From NCBI GenBank assembly GCA_922989275.2, contig OV277868.1:22068291-22132290 (forward strand): a DNA stretch of 64,000 nucleotides. The letters are read 5' to 3'. How positions within the stretch are numbered: the stretch's first letter is position 1; each line of letters begins with the position of its first letter. Source of the DNA: Gari tellinella (taxonomy: Eukaryota > Mollusca > Bivalvia > Cardiida > Psammobiidae). The notes beneath the pieces were generated by a model. It made no database searches. It was not told the origin of the DNA and saw only the letters and a list, made by a program, of their open reading frames with translations. Positions 31,301 to 42,470 of the stretch are shown here, piece by piece. A program made the position numbers and the translations under genes.

Positions 31301-34090
31301 GCAGTGCTCAATATTGTAGGCAAGATGGCTCAATGATCAGGGGAGTATATGTACAGTCGGCTGAGCGGTCATTCCGACTGAAAGTAGACTATAACTTGGT
31401 ATATTTTTTTTTATTATTTTTTATGTTGATCGGGGCATACCAATGCCAAATGCTTTTCTTTTGGCCAGTTGCTACATGCCAATTGCCTCTTGCTAAATGC
31501 CAATATGTCACTTTGCTGAATGCCAATTGCTATTTTATCATCCTTCTTGTTTCTTTTCACTGAAGAGTGCTTGTATCGGTGACCGGCAAATTAGACGATA
31601 CGTTTAATAGACGGAATGACGCTTCCGCGTCGTATTTTCGGGATCCGTAAAAATAGATAGATCTGGCTTCATTCAACAATTATGTCTTGTAATCTGTCCA
31701 AATGATATCATTAAACATTCTAATAAAATACATATCAATCAGTTCGTAATTTGGGTCGAACATATTGATCGGCAAATGCAATAAAATATAATTATTTAAT
31801 TGATTGTTTTCTATTTGCCGTTTGCCCAAAGCTAATTTGCCAGTTGCTAGCTGCTTTATGCGTATTGCCAATATGCCACTTTCCAGTTGCTAAATGCTAG
31901 ATCGAGTAGCCATTTTGTCATTTTGTTTGGTCTCTTTTCACTCAAAGAATGCTTGTCGGTTACCCGGCGAACTAAAGCAGAAAGAGTGTAAGAAATCAAC
32001 CTCTTGATAACAATATGAGCATTTGTATATACCACAGGGCTGCCATATCTCCGGATTTTTTCTAAATCTTCGGATTTTTTTAAAGATATCTCCGGAACTT
32101 GGTGTCAAACAGTTTTGATCCAGATCAGACGCCGCGTTACGCGGCGTCTGATCTGGATCCAAACTGTTTACACGGTTATGTTAGTGTCATAGAGCCTGGA
32201 ATCTAAAGGGTTAAAGGTACGTTTCCTAAAATCACGCTTGAAAAGTTGGAAATCTGAGGACTTTTATTAGCAACTTATTGTAGCCCTGATACCACTTCCT
32301 TCCATCCTGTCATATGTGGCTGAAAAATATGATGATTACGTGAAAACATGTGGGCACATTTCGTAGTTTGGCAAATGGCAATTAAGCAAAGGCAATAGGC
32401 ATGTCCTGGCCCGTTTTACTAAACTACTTACGCAAATAAATTGCGTAAGTCAAAATCATTTAACTCTTATTTTTCGATCATAAACGTATGCAAACAGCAA
32501 ATAGCCAGATCAGAGGACGCGCTAAAAGCGCGTCCTCTGATCTGGTTATTTGCTGTTTGTAGCAAGTGATAATAAAAAATATAAATTTAAAATTTTGACT
32601 TACGCAAATAATTTGCTTAAGTTGTTTAATAAAACGGTCCCTGAACCGCATTCCTTAGAAACTAAACGCATACGACGTAATGCAATAAAATGTTTACAAA
32701 TGACAATTTCTTAAATAAAAAAGCAAACGATTTGTAGTAAAGGTTTATTGATTGTAAAAAAGTCAAGAGGCCGCTTAAAGCAAGTGACAGTAAAACAGAA
32801 AGGTCCTGAAGACACTTTCTGCTTTAATGGCACATTGCTTTAAGCAGTCACATGTCTTAAAATACCTAATAATTAACATACTTTACAGATTGTAATAGAT
32901 GGGTTTTATTGTTCAGTTACTCCTAACGACTAAATGGTAGGAAAGAGTTATGGTTAGGGTCATTGAGTGTGTATTAGAGAGTCACATTTAACCCATTGCA
33001 TTCTGTGTAATATTTGGCGGCCATTTTAAATGTTCGTCTGCAGCGGGTATAACTCAAATATTTGCAAAAGATTTTAGCAGTTTCTGATAGAATACTCAAC
33101 TAGCTGCAAACAGTTTTGATCTAAGATCAGGCCCCACAATGTGGGGCTTGGTCTGAGATCAAAACTGTTTGCCTAGAGGTACACCTAAAAGTGTATCCCG
33201 CATAAAATGGGTTAAAAGTTAATGCTCAGATACTGGGATTTTGTTAAGACTTTATTGGTATTTGCATATATAGTTTTAATTCAAAATGAGATGCTACGTA
33301 ACGCTGCGTCTGATCCGGATCAAAACTGTTTGACACTAGTCTTGAGAATTAATTTACTGTAGTTAAACATACTCAAACGACACTTTCAAATAACACAACG
33401 ACAGGAAAACTATTAATGTAGTACGGCCCTCATGAGATCGGTAATTGTTGGTTTCTTATGTCGAGCAATCGTTCATTCTCGCCAACTGTCAGTCGTACCA
33501 AACTATGCTCGCGCATGGTTCGGAACGACTCGTCTGTTGACGAAACACGCCAATGACTCTACGTAGTGCACCAACATTGACCTGGCCTCAATGTTATAAA
33601 GCTTTTGAGTAGACTCTGAAATCATCCTCAAGCAATTGATTGATCATATTTTTGTTTGAGAACTATTTCAGAGTCAACTCAAACGCTTTATAACCTAGGA
33701 CCCTGATCTCACCAGGGGCCTTCTGTCTTAACTCTTAACTCCCTGAAACTTGAAATGGACAAGTCCAGTTTCAATTTTAGTCTAGTTCATTTCTGAATTT
33801 TAAGGGATGTTTTTGTCAATGTTTGGCATTATGACAAACAGTGAAGACCCTGATCAGAGGGCTCCTTTCGGAGCCCTCTGATCTTGGTCTATACTATTTG
33901 CACAGGACAAGTGTACTATTCACATGTACACTGTTTGAAAAGGACGCCAATATGCGGGACTAGTGGTTAAAGGGTTAATTATCTAACTTATCTTCATCTT
34001 CACCTTCACTGTATACAGGAACCAGGCATTGAGAACGAGGCCGAGCACGTCTAGAAATCCCACTGCGATTACTTGTCCTGATGTGAACAT
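28345..34090 (-). CDS. Divergent rhodopsin-like G-protein-coupled receptor with long cytoplasmic tail, three exons
   Basis: Plasma-membrane receptor of unknown ligand. Model: exon 1 34090-34004 (29 codons, MFTSGQVIAVGFLDVLGLVL, helix 1), exon 2 30957-30800 (helix 2, Cys-rich loop), exon 3 30301-28345. This gives about 733 residues. Helices near residues 7-26, 41-62, 90-120, 145-169, 215-238, 259-285, 293-309. N-glycosylation sequons (NYS, NTT) lie in the loop after helix 4. Helix 3 ends CVRRK instead of D/ERY, and helix 7 has GHPFGEG instead of NPxxY. The tail of over 400 residues is Ser/Arg/Lys-rich and probably disordered. Alternative splicing model: exon 2 ends at 30786 (donor GTAATA) and exon 3 begins at 30230 after a strong pyrimidine tract, giving about 714 residues and leaving a MITE wholly intronic. 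GPCR class is supported by topology; subfamily is not recognised. Confidence 0.75.
30282..30484. mobile_element. M13 MITE overlapping proposed GPCR exon 3 start
   Basis: Left end CAGGGCTTCCATAAGTTAAT, right end CTGGAGAAATAGAAGCCTTG, cassette II hairpin AAACAGGCTGAAAGTAAAGC between. Relatives are at 49620 and 62703. No clear target duplication. The GPCR acceptor of the main model (AG at 30302-30303) lies inside it. Confidence 0.75.
31064..31265 (+). mobile_element. tRNA-derived SINE in GPCR intron
   Basis: The head is tRNA-like: CCGGCGG and CCGCCGG acceptor halves, A-box TGGCCCAATGG, B-box GAGTTCGATCC. A body follows with GAGCAAGACATGTACCGCGA ATTGCTCC and AAAATGGGTACCTG, a layout seen in invertebrate SINEs with a conserved central domain. 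The T-arm is not canonical, so it is not a functional tRNA. Confidence 0.75.
31440..31980. repeat. TGCCAAATGC-rich repeat pair
   Basis: Two directly repeated ~105-bp blocks, 31495-31600 and 31865-31975, share GCCAATATGYCACTTT...TCTTTTCACTSAARGAGTGCT TGT...CGGTKACCSGGCRAA. The space between is rich in short GCCANTTGC motifs. Confidence 0.65.
32036..32215. mobile_element. Cassette I hairpin element with CAGGGCTGCCAT end
   Basis: Starts CAGGGCTGCCATATCTCCGG (an M13-like end) but carries cassette I (GTCAAACAGTTTTGATCCAG...) at 32104-32170 and ends AAAGGGTTAAAGG. A mosaic of two families. Confidence 0.65.
32401..32645. mobile_element. M11 MITE, ~45-bp TIR
   Basis: Ends CCGTTTTACTAAACTACTTA CGCAAAT and complement of CCGTTTTATTAAACAACTTA AGCAAAT. 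The hairpin is a cassette I variant: GCAAATAGCCAGATCAGAGG ACGCGC with full mirror at 32490-32560. Confidence 0.9.
32985..33222. mobile_element. MITE with AACCCATTGCATTCTG ends
   Basis: Starts TTAACCCATTGCATTCTG, ends CATAAAATGGGTTAA. Cassette I variant GATCTAAGATCAGGCCCCAC and mirror at about 33107-33172. Confidence 0.8.
33428..33720. mobile_element. M10 MITE with an M8 element nested in it
   Basis: M10 arms (CATGAGATCGGTAATTG...; ACGCCAATGACTCTACGTAG) run 33428-33580 and resume at about 33708 (TGATCTCACCAGGGGCCTTC). Between them 33581-33708 is an M8 foldback (AATGTTATAAAGCTTTTGAG and complement). Confidence 0.7.
33727..33977. mobile_element. M9 MITE 26 bp from GPCR exon 1 donor
   Basis: Ends TTAACTCTTAACTCCCTGAA AC and AAAGGGTTAA. 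Hairpin GACCCTGATCAGAGGGCTCC at 33833-33902. Confidence 0.85.
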
Positions 34091-34227
34091 ATTATGACGT
34101 ATACTTTAGTCTAATCCTTGCTCCAGACAAACGGATTACATGTAGTTCCTAGCTTGCACATGTTTCACATTATATCGCAAATGTATCATGCGGGTTTTTT
34201 ATGTACAATTGTCAGAAACATCCATTA

Positions 34228-34715
34228 GGAATTGACGCTCACGAAATTTGAAATTCACGATGATTTGAAGTTCACGAAATTTTGAAATTCACGATGATTT
34301 GAAGTTCACGAAATTTTGAAATTCACGATGATTTGCAGTTCGCGAAAGTTTTTCACGATGATTTGAAGTTCGCGAAAGTTTGAAATTCACGATGATTTGA
34401 CGTTCTTGATGCTTTGAAGTTCACAAAAATTTGAATATCACAAGAATCTGTAGTTCATGAGGATTTGAAAGCCACGAGGATTTGAAGTTCACGATGCTTT
34501 GAAGTTCCCAAGAATTTTTGAATATCTCAAGAATCTGTGGTTCGTAAGGATTTGAAAGCCACGAGGATTTGAAGTTCACGATGGTTTGAAGTTCACAAGA
34601 ATTCGAATATCACAAGAATCAGTAGTTCACGAGGATTTGAAAGCCACGAGGATTTGAAGATTACGATGCTTTGAAATTCACGATGGTTGGAAGTTCACGA
34701 AGATTTAAAAATCAC
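34228..34715. repeat. 17/34-bp minisatellite upstream of GPCR start
   Basis: Units such as TTCACGATGATTTGAAG and TTCACGAAATTTTGAAA alternate for about 490 bp, degrading rightward. The array begins about 140 bp upstream of the GPCR ATG, so it lies in the likely promoter. Confidence 0.9.
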
Positions 34716-34859
34716 AGTTTACTCCTTTGGAAGAAGTATCAAAAGGTAGCCTCCTGTACTATGCACACCAGTAAATATACTTTATCAAAATACGTGTAGT
34801 TTTATATGCCATTATTTGCAGTTGAAAGAAACGCAAAAGTAATCCAAAAAATTTTGAAT

Positions 34860-34945
34860 AATGACATTTGTTCCAAACGGAGTTTGGAGCCAGCTCATAC
34901 GCCGAGTTACTCGGTGTCTGGTCTGGCTATGAACTGTTTCCAAAA
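34860..34945. repeat. Decayed M1 hairpin
   Basis: AACGGAGTTTGGAGCCAGCT ...GAGTTACTCGGTGTCTGGTCTGGCT... retains the cassette I frame with several mismatches. Confidence 0.55.
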
Positions 34946-35026
34946 GAGTCCTGATATTGTGTTGTTAAAAAGAACAATGACGTAGTGAGCTGTTTGCCAT
35001 CCGACCAAACAGCTAATAAATGGTAA

Positions 35027-35274
35027 CAGTGGAGAAAACGTTATTCTTTCCCGTTTAAACGCAAACGAAACGCAAACACAAAACACTAAAATGTAGAAAA
35101 TGATAACTGTTTAACATTTTTCACTATCTTTTTTTTATCTGGGTGGCAAACAGTTTGGAGCCTGATCAGACGCCGGGTTACCCGGCGTCTGATCTGGCTC
35201 CAAACTGTTTGCAATTGAAATAATAGTTTTAGCGTAAATGCGTTTATTGGGAAAGAATAACGTTTTCTCCACTG
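35027..35274. mobile_element. M1 MITE, reference copy, 248 bp
   Basis: Ends CAGTGGAGAAAACGTTATTC and exact complement, TA on both sides. Arms GTTTAAACGCAAACGAAACG / GTAAATGCG. Perfect hairpin GAGCCTGATCAGACGCCGGG + mirror at 35147-35212. Confidence 0.95.
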
Positions 35275-35754
35275 TAGTTGATTAGTATGATCGTTCTGTT
35301 AACTATTTGATAATTAGGTGAAATTTACACTTTGTCTGCAATATTGTTGTCTGTTTTGACCATTACTGTCTGCTGTATGTTTTTGTGTATCAAATTTAGA
35401 ATTAAGGTAAAAACTTAACAGATCTATGAGAAATATCGAGATAAGGACCAAACGGTTCGATCCAGATCAAATGTCGGGTAGTTCAGCGTGTCTGATCCGG
35501 ATCCAACTCGTTCGCCATCTCTAGTGCTGCTATACTGATTAACAGAGAAGAACAAGGGTCGAATGACTGATAATGTGTATACCATTATCGCAACCTTTAA
35601 GTCACCCAACATCCATTATGTCAATTAAATGCGAATACATGTATATATAAAGCCATCTGAATATAATATTAAGAGTGTAGAACCAGATAGAAGTTCTGAA
35701 CAATATCTTAAATACAGACAGCATCCGGTTAACAATTCGTTAAGAGTTCCTTCT

Positions 35755-36102
35755 ACAGCGCTCCCTCTCTAAAACGACAACCAATGAGAGACAAACAGTG
35801 TGTCGTTGTTCGGAGGAAGTCGTTATAGGGAGGGACATTGGTTTGCAGTTGCAAACAGCTTGACTCCAGACCAGACGCCGTGTAACGCGGCGTCTTATCT
35901 GAAATCAAGTTGTTTGTCACTCGCCATTACGTTTTTTTTTACTCTCAAAATGTTCCACTTGTAAACAGCAGACGGAAATTTTAAGCAGACGATATTGTAG
36001 CAGTAAAAGCGTTAGACATAATTGTCCTGTTTTTGGAATTTCGGCAAACATCGTTGTAAGGAGGGAGTCGTTGTTAGGAGGGCCGTTGTAGGGGGATCAC
36101 TG
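35755..36102. mobile_element. M3 MITE
   Basis: Left CAGCGCTCCCTCTCTAAAAC, right GTTGTAGGGGGATCACTG. Hairpin CTTGACTCCAGACCAGACGC at about 35850-35918. Confidence 0.85.
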
Positions 36103-36284
36103 TAGTCACGACACGTAAAGTTTTCACTTACTGTTGACGATTTAACGAATGCATTAACGAAACGTTATATTACATGTTTTACCATGCATGTTGACCCTTT
36201 AATCGCAGAAGTCGCTAAGTTGAATTTTCAAACAGTTTGGATCCAGATCAGACGCCGCGTAACGCAAACTGTAAACGAGTCTTT

Positions 36285-36355
36285 TAGAAAACGATAAAAA
36301 CTAGGCTTTGCCGAGTTTTTTTATCGTTTTCTAAAACGACGAGTTTGATAAACAA
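36285..36355. repeat. Small foldback TTAGAAAACGATAAAAACT
   Basis: CGAGTCTTTTAGAAAACGAT and complement around TAGGCTTTGCCGAG; it interrupts a cassette I half (36230-36270) that has lost its mirror arm. Confidence 0.8.
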
Positions 36356-36591
36356 GTTTAATTAATTTTTTATGCTGAACTGTACGAGAGAATTTGTGAT
36401 ATAGATTGCAAGCAGTTTGGATCCAGATGAGACGCCGAGTAACTCTGTTTCTCATGTGGATCAAAACTGTTTCACTCTCTGTCGAAAGATAATTTCTTAA
36501 ACTTGTTTCAGACGCGCACTATGCATGCATACGTCAATATTACACAGCACGCATGCTAAAGGTTCAAAATATCAAATATGGTGCAGAAATA

Positions 36592-36837
36592 CAGTGGAGA
36601 ATCTGTTATTCTTTCCCGTTTAAACGCAAACGTACGCAAACGCAAAGCACTAAAACGTAGAAAAGAACAACTTTTGGACAATTCTGATAATTCATGTTTA
36701 TCTTGGTGGCAAACAGTTTGAAGCCTGATCAGACGCCGGGTTACCCGGCGTCTGATCTGGCTCCAAACTGTTTGCACTGCAAATAATAGTTTTAGTGTAA
36801 ACGCGTTTATTGGGAAAGAATAACAGATTCTCCACTG
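36592..36837. mobile_element. M1 MITE, 246 bp
   Basis: Ends CAGTGGAGAATCTGTTATTC and complement, TA on both sides; hairpin at about 36707-36775. It shares the AATCTG terminal variant with 40904 and 54141, so these three form a subfamily. Confidence 0.95.
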
Positions 36838-37019
36838 TAGGATCAGACAACTTTTATTGCAGGCTATAATTAAAACAGTCGCCTTTATAACTCTATCTCT
36901 ACCATATTATCCGTCTGCTTCATTCTTTTCACCGACTTTTATTATCTCCATTTATAATGTTGTATGCGATATTTTTTTTCAAAATTAGATCTAATGCAGT
37001 TGACTTCAGAAATATCGAT

Positions 37020-37700
37020 ACGAGTATCAAACCGTTTGGATTCTAATCAGACGCCGCGCGTTGCGCGTCATCTGATCAGAATCCAAGCTGTTTGAAAAGT
37101 CACATTTTGTGGATATTGAAGGGAACGGTTCAATCCGATGTTATTATTTCCCAGCCTTCGTTTTATTGATCTAGCTTTTTAATAATTTAAAGGGGGCAAA
37201 TCCTGACCCGTACCTGACTTAGTGATCTGAGCCGCTTAAACCCTAGATAATCCTAAATTGAATTCACACTCGCTTGTTTAATTTAATCCAGTTACCCTTG
37301 TCATATAATGGGCAAATCTGTGATAACTTTTACAAACAGTTTGGATCCAGATGAGACGTTGACTAACTCGGCGTCTCATCGGGATCCAAACTGTTTGACA
37401 CTTTTATTTACAATTTTGAAATATTTTGGAACAGCTCAATTCTGAAACCTACTTCAGACAATATTTTGGCATACTGTAAATACGTAATAGGTTCAGCGCT
37501 AACCCCTGCATTGCCTTACCACGGGTACAATGGTTATTTGCAAACAGTTTAGATCCTGATCAGACGCCGCGTAACGCGGCGTCTGATCAGGATCCAAACT
37601 GTTTGACACTCAATTTAACATTTCTTTAGTCAAAATACCTAAAATTTAAATTTGAGAAATAAAAGCAGACGACAATATTTTGAAGCTGATGACGTTATGG
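37020..37700. mobile_element. Three cassette I hairpins; last is an M2 MITE
   Basis: Hairpins at 37027-37096, 37329-37400 and 37538-37605. The last is inside an M2 element starting TTAACCCCTGCATTGCCTTA at about 37500 and ending GATGACGTTATGGGTTCAGC. Confidence 0.75.
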
Positions 37701-37839
37701 GTTCAGCGTTGAGGAGATTACTGTCACCTCATGTACAGGCTACCTGTAAATAAATTTGATCATGTTGTAAAATCTTAACTTGTTTAGATGTGAGGACATA
37801 TGCGAACTTTTCTGGTAAGCATGTTTACTAATTGCAGCG

Positions 37840-38910
37840 TGTCCCTCCCTCTCTCTGTTTATCTATCTCTGTCTCTCTATATATCTCTTTTTTTCTCTCT
37901 TTCTTTTTCTCTTACACATATACGTTGTTTCGTCGGACCGACCCACCATCTGTCTGTCCGTCAATACCACTCACTTGCAAAATTACAATTTTCTATTACA
38001 GTTTTCTGTTACAATTTTCTATTACTATTTTCTATTTCCATTTACATTGTACCCGCACATTTATTACTGATCATTGCCATACATATGCAAATTTACAACT
38101 CACTATCGCCATACGTACTTCTGTAAAATTACCATTCATCATTACAGCTCTTTTGCACAGTTTACCATACACCATTACCACTCACTTGCGTGCATTTAAT
38201 TACTATTTATTATTAACATGCACTTGCAAAATTATTTTTCATCATTACCTTACACTTGCATAACAAATATTTATCCGATGAATACACTCCATAAATGTTT
38301 GCACATATATCAATCAGTACTAAAACTTGCAAAATTACCATGCAATTTAAACATTTCTATTCATCATTACCATATATGTACACTTGCAAAACTACCCTTC
38401 ACCATTACCATTCACTTGCAAAATTACTTTTTATTATTACAATTCACTTGCAAAATTACTATATACATGTATCATTACCATACATGTACACTTGCAAAAT
38501 AGCCATTCACCATTACCACCCACTTGCAAAATTACTTTTTTATTATTACAATTCACTTGCAAAATTACTATATACATGTATCATTACCATACATGTACAC
38601 TTGCAAAATAGCCATTCACCATTACCTCTCTCTTGCAAAATTACCATTCACCATAACACTCACTTGCAAAATTACTTTTTATTATGACCATTAACTTGCA
38701 AAATTACTATTCATCATTACCATGTATGTGTGATATTTTATCATTAATCATTACTCCACACGTGCACAACCAGCGTTCATCATTACCACTGACTTACAAA
38801 TTACCATTCACCCTAACTATATACTTCTGCAATTATCATTTGTCATTAACATTCATTTGGAAATTTTCCATTTACAATTACATTACTTTTCAATTGCAAA
38901 ATTGCCAATT
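37840..38910. repeat. Pyrimidine tract and CATTACCATTCACTTGCAAA tandem repeats
   Basis: 37845-37915 is (CT)-rich; 37960-38910 is a degenerate array of ATTCACTTGCAAAATTACYA TT-type units of 30-60 bp with a clean 110-bp duplication (38400-38510 against 38510-38635). The three long open frames across it are low-complexity artefacts. Confidence 0.85.
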
Positions 38911-38917
38911 AATCCTT

Positions 38918-39153
38918 TACCCTATAGAAGCGCCTTTTAGCGCATTTCATTTATTCCTCATATTAAGAAAATGTTTCAAATTCATACCAGTCATAAACAT
39001 GTAACATAAAAAATATTTTTCTACACATAGCTTAAGTGGGATAAAAGTAAAGCAGAATGTGCCTTAAGGCGCATTCTGCTTTAGTTCCAACCTACTTTTA
39101 GTCGGGTTATCTGTCTTTATAATGATTAGAAACAAGCTATAAGGGTAAAGGAT
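38918..39153. mobile_element. M4 MITE
   Basis: Begins TTTACCCTATAGAAGCGCCT, ends CTATAAGGGTAAAGGATTAA; cassette II hairpin AAAGTAAAGCAGAATGTGCC TTAAGGCGCATTC. Confidence 0.8.
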
Positions 39154-39759
39154 TAACAAATGACTATTCGCCATTTCTGTTCACTTACAAAAGTACCATT
39201 CATTTGTATTACGACCGTTCGTCATCACAATGCAATTGAAAAATCATCATTTTGTGTGACTTAACTAACATTTGCAATTTAGTTTTAATCTAGATAAGAC
39301 GCCTAATAACAGGATGCCAAATCAGAATCTTAACTGTTTGAAACTGTTATTGCTGTTTCTTAAACTAAAATCATACAAATTATGTCGTATTGAGTAAATG
39401 AACGCGTTTGAGTATACGTGGTTTCATTTACCAGTATGCTTTTAACATTTTACTGCCAAATGCAATTACGCTTTTATATGTAATAGTTTTGATCTTGGCT
39501 ACGTGGTGAAAACTTTGGCATCTGACCAGGATCCAAAATATTAAACAACAGATTTCACTGTTCTAAAAACAAAATTGCCTAAATATAAATTTATAAATAA
39601 TGTGGTTGACACCTTATAGGCAAAAACATGTCTATATCTGAATTGACACATTACCCAATAAAAAAGACTTTTACACTTTAATGTATTCCTCCACATGAGA
39701 AAATAGTTCCCGGACTTTATACAGTCATGGATATGGATATGCACTATAACAAAGTATGT

Positions 39760-39880
39760 CTATATCCTAACAGATGGTAGCTTATAGTAGACTGAAAGTA
39801 AAGCAGAATGCTCCCTAAGGAGCATTCTGCTTTACCTTCAGCCTGCTTTAAGCGACCATCTGTAATAAAGAAATTAAAAT
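39760..39880. repeat. Cassette II hairpin
   Basis: AACAGATGGTAGCTTATAGT ...AAAGTAAAGCAGAATGCTCC CTAAGGAGCATTCTGC...GCGACCATCTGT. Long near-perfect stem. Confidence 0.85.
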
Positions 39881-39967
39881 ATTGGCTTTGAGGGAAACAG
39901 GTTAAAATGCAGACGACAATGTTTTAAGCAAACGATATTATTCCAATTAAAGGGAGAAGTATTTAAA

Positions 39968-40090
39968 TACGAATACAAATACGAATACGAATACAAATAC
40001 GAATACGAATACGAATACCGGTACAAAGTATTTATATAGCGCAAAAGTTTATAAAATATTCGGTTGCGCTGTACAATATCAGAACAAATT
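39968..40090. repeat. GAATAC microsatellite and retroelement-like end
   Basis: (TACGAATACAAA)n at 39968-40020 joined to GTATTTATATAGCGCAAAAG, the complement-type sequence of the GCGCTATATAAAT end seen at 16150. Probably a retroelement tail in reverse. Confidence 0.65.
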
Positions 40091-40609
40091 CATCGCCAAA
40101 CCTCGGAATAATTTAGCAATAATGTTAAAGAAATATACTACATCAAATACATTCATTATATACAATATGATTTTAAAGAAATTGGTATAGTCACTCTTGA
40201 GTTTAGAGTCAGGAGTATTTAAACTACTTAATTAAGGGATTACTGGATAAGAGATCCACTCTTTACAGAGTAATAATCCAGCAATTATGCGTGTAGTATA
40301 CATAGAAGTTAAAAAAGCAGTGATTATTGGATTAAAGTAATTTTGTTTTGAACGTTTTTTTCCCAAGTCTTCTATCGTTTGACCTTATCGGGTCTAATAT
40401 TCTGTTGAGGGCGTACGTGTGTCGTTATTGGAATTAATCAAAGCTTCGCTTCACAGCCATTTAAAATGCATGACTGAACAGTCTGTAAATGACGTGGAGA
40501 TTGAATCACATTATCCCCTGGGTACACTTAATGAGTCCGTCCATTTTTATCTGGTTAAAGGTTTTATTACGAAAAAGAGCTCAAGTCAATTTTTGATTTT
40601 AAAATAATG

Positions 40610-40870
40610 GTTTAAAGTCTTTACCCCCAGAGCATGTTTCTAGTTTTAAAGTCAGGTGGCTTCTTAAAGTAGACTGACAAAAAGCATAAGGAGCATTAAT
40701 GATCATTCTGCTTTATTTTCAGCATGCTTTGACCTGTCACCTGCTAGAATGTAGAAAATAATTATTTATTATGATAAATATATTGAAGACCATATAAACT
40801 GGTACTAGATCTATCTTCCTTGGAGGAATAAATCAATTGCGTAAAAATGAATATCTATTGAGCAATGAGT
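40610..40870. mobile_element. M4 MITE
   Basis: TTTACCCCCAGAGCATGTTT CTAG... to GAATATCTATTGAGCAATGA; damaged cassette II hairpin. Confidence 0.65.
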
Positions 40871-40903
40871 TATTTGTTTCATCGTCGTTTCATCGTCTGC
40901 TTA

Positions 40904-41146
40904 CAGTGAATCTGTTATTCTTTCCCGTTTAAACGCAAACGTACGCAAACGCAAAGCTCTAAAACGTAGAAAAGAACAACTTTTGGACAATTCTGATAAT
41001 TCTTGTTTATCTTGGTGGCAAACAGTTTGGAGCCTGATCAGACGCCGGGTTACCCGGCGTCTGATCTGGCTCCAAACTGTTTGCACTGCAAATAATAGTT
41101 TTAGCGTAAACGCGTTTATTGGGAACGAATAACACATTCTCCACTG
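40904..41146. mobile_element. M1 MITE, 243 bp
   Basis: Ends CAGTGAATCTGTTATTC (3-bp deletion in the TIR) and complement; TA on both sides; perfect hairpin at 41016-41083. Confidence 0.93.
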
Positions 41147-41239
41147 TACAAACTGCCTCTAAATTTAAATTCTTAGTATTTTGATGAAAGAAATATTGTC
41201 ATGAGTGTCAAACAGTTTAGATACAGGCCAGGCGCCGCA

Positions 41240-41456
41240 TTAACACTTTCACTGCCGTGACGTCATCAATTTTGAACATTTGTCGTCTGCTTTTATTTCT
41301 CAAATTGAAAAATTAGATATATTGACTTAAGAAATATTGAAAAGAATGTCAAACAGTTTTGCTCTTGATCAGACGCCGCGTGACGCGGCGTCTGATCAGG
41401 ATCTAAACTGTTTGCAAATAACTAGAGCGTTCGGGGTAAGGCAGTGAATGGGGTTA
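41240..41456. mobile_element. M2 MITE, 217 bp
   Basis: Ends TTAACACTTTCACTGCCGTG ACGTCATC and GGCAGTGAATGGGGTTAA; hairpin at 41347-41415. It is inserted in or next to another hairpin remnant (CAGGCCAGGCGCCGCA at 41224, GCGGCGTCTGATCTGG at 41459), so it interrupts an older copy. Confidence 0.88.
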
Positions 41457-41926
41457 AGCGGCGTCTGATCTGGGTCCAACCGATTTGCAAATACAATGTA
41501 AATACGACTGCGCCATTTAGCAGAGAAATGGTTCAGTGTACCCTCTCTACAACAAAACTTAATGGGAGACCAAGATTGTTGTCTATAGGGAGTTGTTATA
41601 CGGAGGGAAAATTGAGACCTTTAGAGATTACATTTACAGACAGTTTGAACCCAGATCAGACGCCGCAAAATATGTACCTGTGAAGAGTATACTTGTCCTG
41701 AGCAAACATTGAAGACCAAGATCAGAGGCATCCTAAATGAGCCCTTTGATTATGGTATGCACCATTTGTAATATTGCAATACATTGACCAAACAATCCTA
41801 TAGGTATAGGTTTATCAAGTCTGAAATTTATATGTCATATTATCCTAAATAGCCAAAAATAAACTTAATTGAACGGAATCTTTGCGCTGATTAGGTCATT
41901 TAACTCATTCACCCCTGGATCTTTAA

Positions 41927-42470
41927 AGAGACTCGCAACCGGATGGTGTACTTGTCAAAATAAAATAAAATACTCAAATAAAAGCAAATTTGTGGCATTA
42001 TTTGGCTTCTGACATTAAAAAAATATGATCAGTCCAAAAAAAGTCTCAGTAATCGTCACCGAATCTTAGATTTTTAGATATTTTCCATCGTTTTTTTCTA
42101 TACCGACTAGTAGACGGTATAGTTGTTGTTGTTGCTTCTCTACACGGGCTCAGACATAAACACGAGCCGAATTACGAAGTTGTATGCACTTTCGACCGCT
42201 ACACATTGAAATACGTTAAATCGATCCGAGATAAACGGATAGTTCCGTGGTCCATTGGTCTAAGCGGTTTCCCCTATTTTGCCTTCTGTCCGCCAATGCC
42301 GGGCCCCGGGTTCGAATCCCACCAGAGACCAATATTTTTTTTTATTGAAATACATTTTTTTTAAACAGAATTTCTTATCCTAAACTAATTCTGTACCATT
42401 TATATAAGCGTTTGACACATATTTATTTACAAATTACTATTTTTAATGCACCATCTGGTTGCGAGTCGCT
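41927..42470. mobile_element. piggyBac-type MITE, 544 bp, TTAA duplication, carrying tRNA-like sequence
   Basis: Inverted ends AGAGACTCGCAACCGGATGGT and AGCGACTCGCAACCAGATGGT, flanked by TTAA at 41923-41926 and 42471-42474. TTAA duplication is characteristic of piggyBac. It contains CTATACCGACTAGTAGACGG TATAG palindrome and a tRNA-like block at 42242-42331. Confidence 0.85.
42242..42331 (+). other. tRNA-like sequence (pseudo-tRNA), inside TTAA element
   Basis: A-box-like TGGTCTAAGCGG and a perfect B-box GGTTCGAATCC, then a poly-T run (terminator-like) at 42336. Acceptor halves TTCCGTGGT and ACCAGAGAC pair poorly, and no clean anticodon arm forms, so I do not assign an amino acid. Confidence 0.55.

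Noticed and set aside
37800..38690. Overlapping plus-strand frames of 94-143 residues rich in TCKITI and LHHYH
   Set aside because: Low-complexity translation of a degenerate tandem repeat; all three frames are open together.
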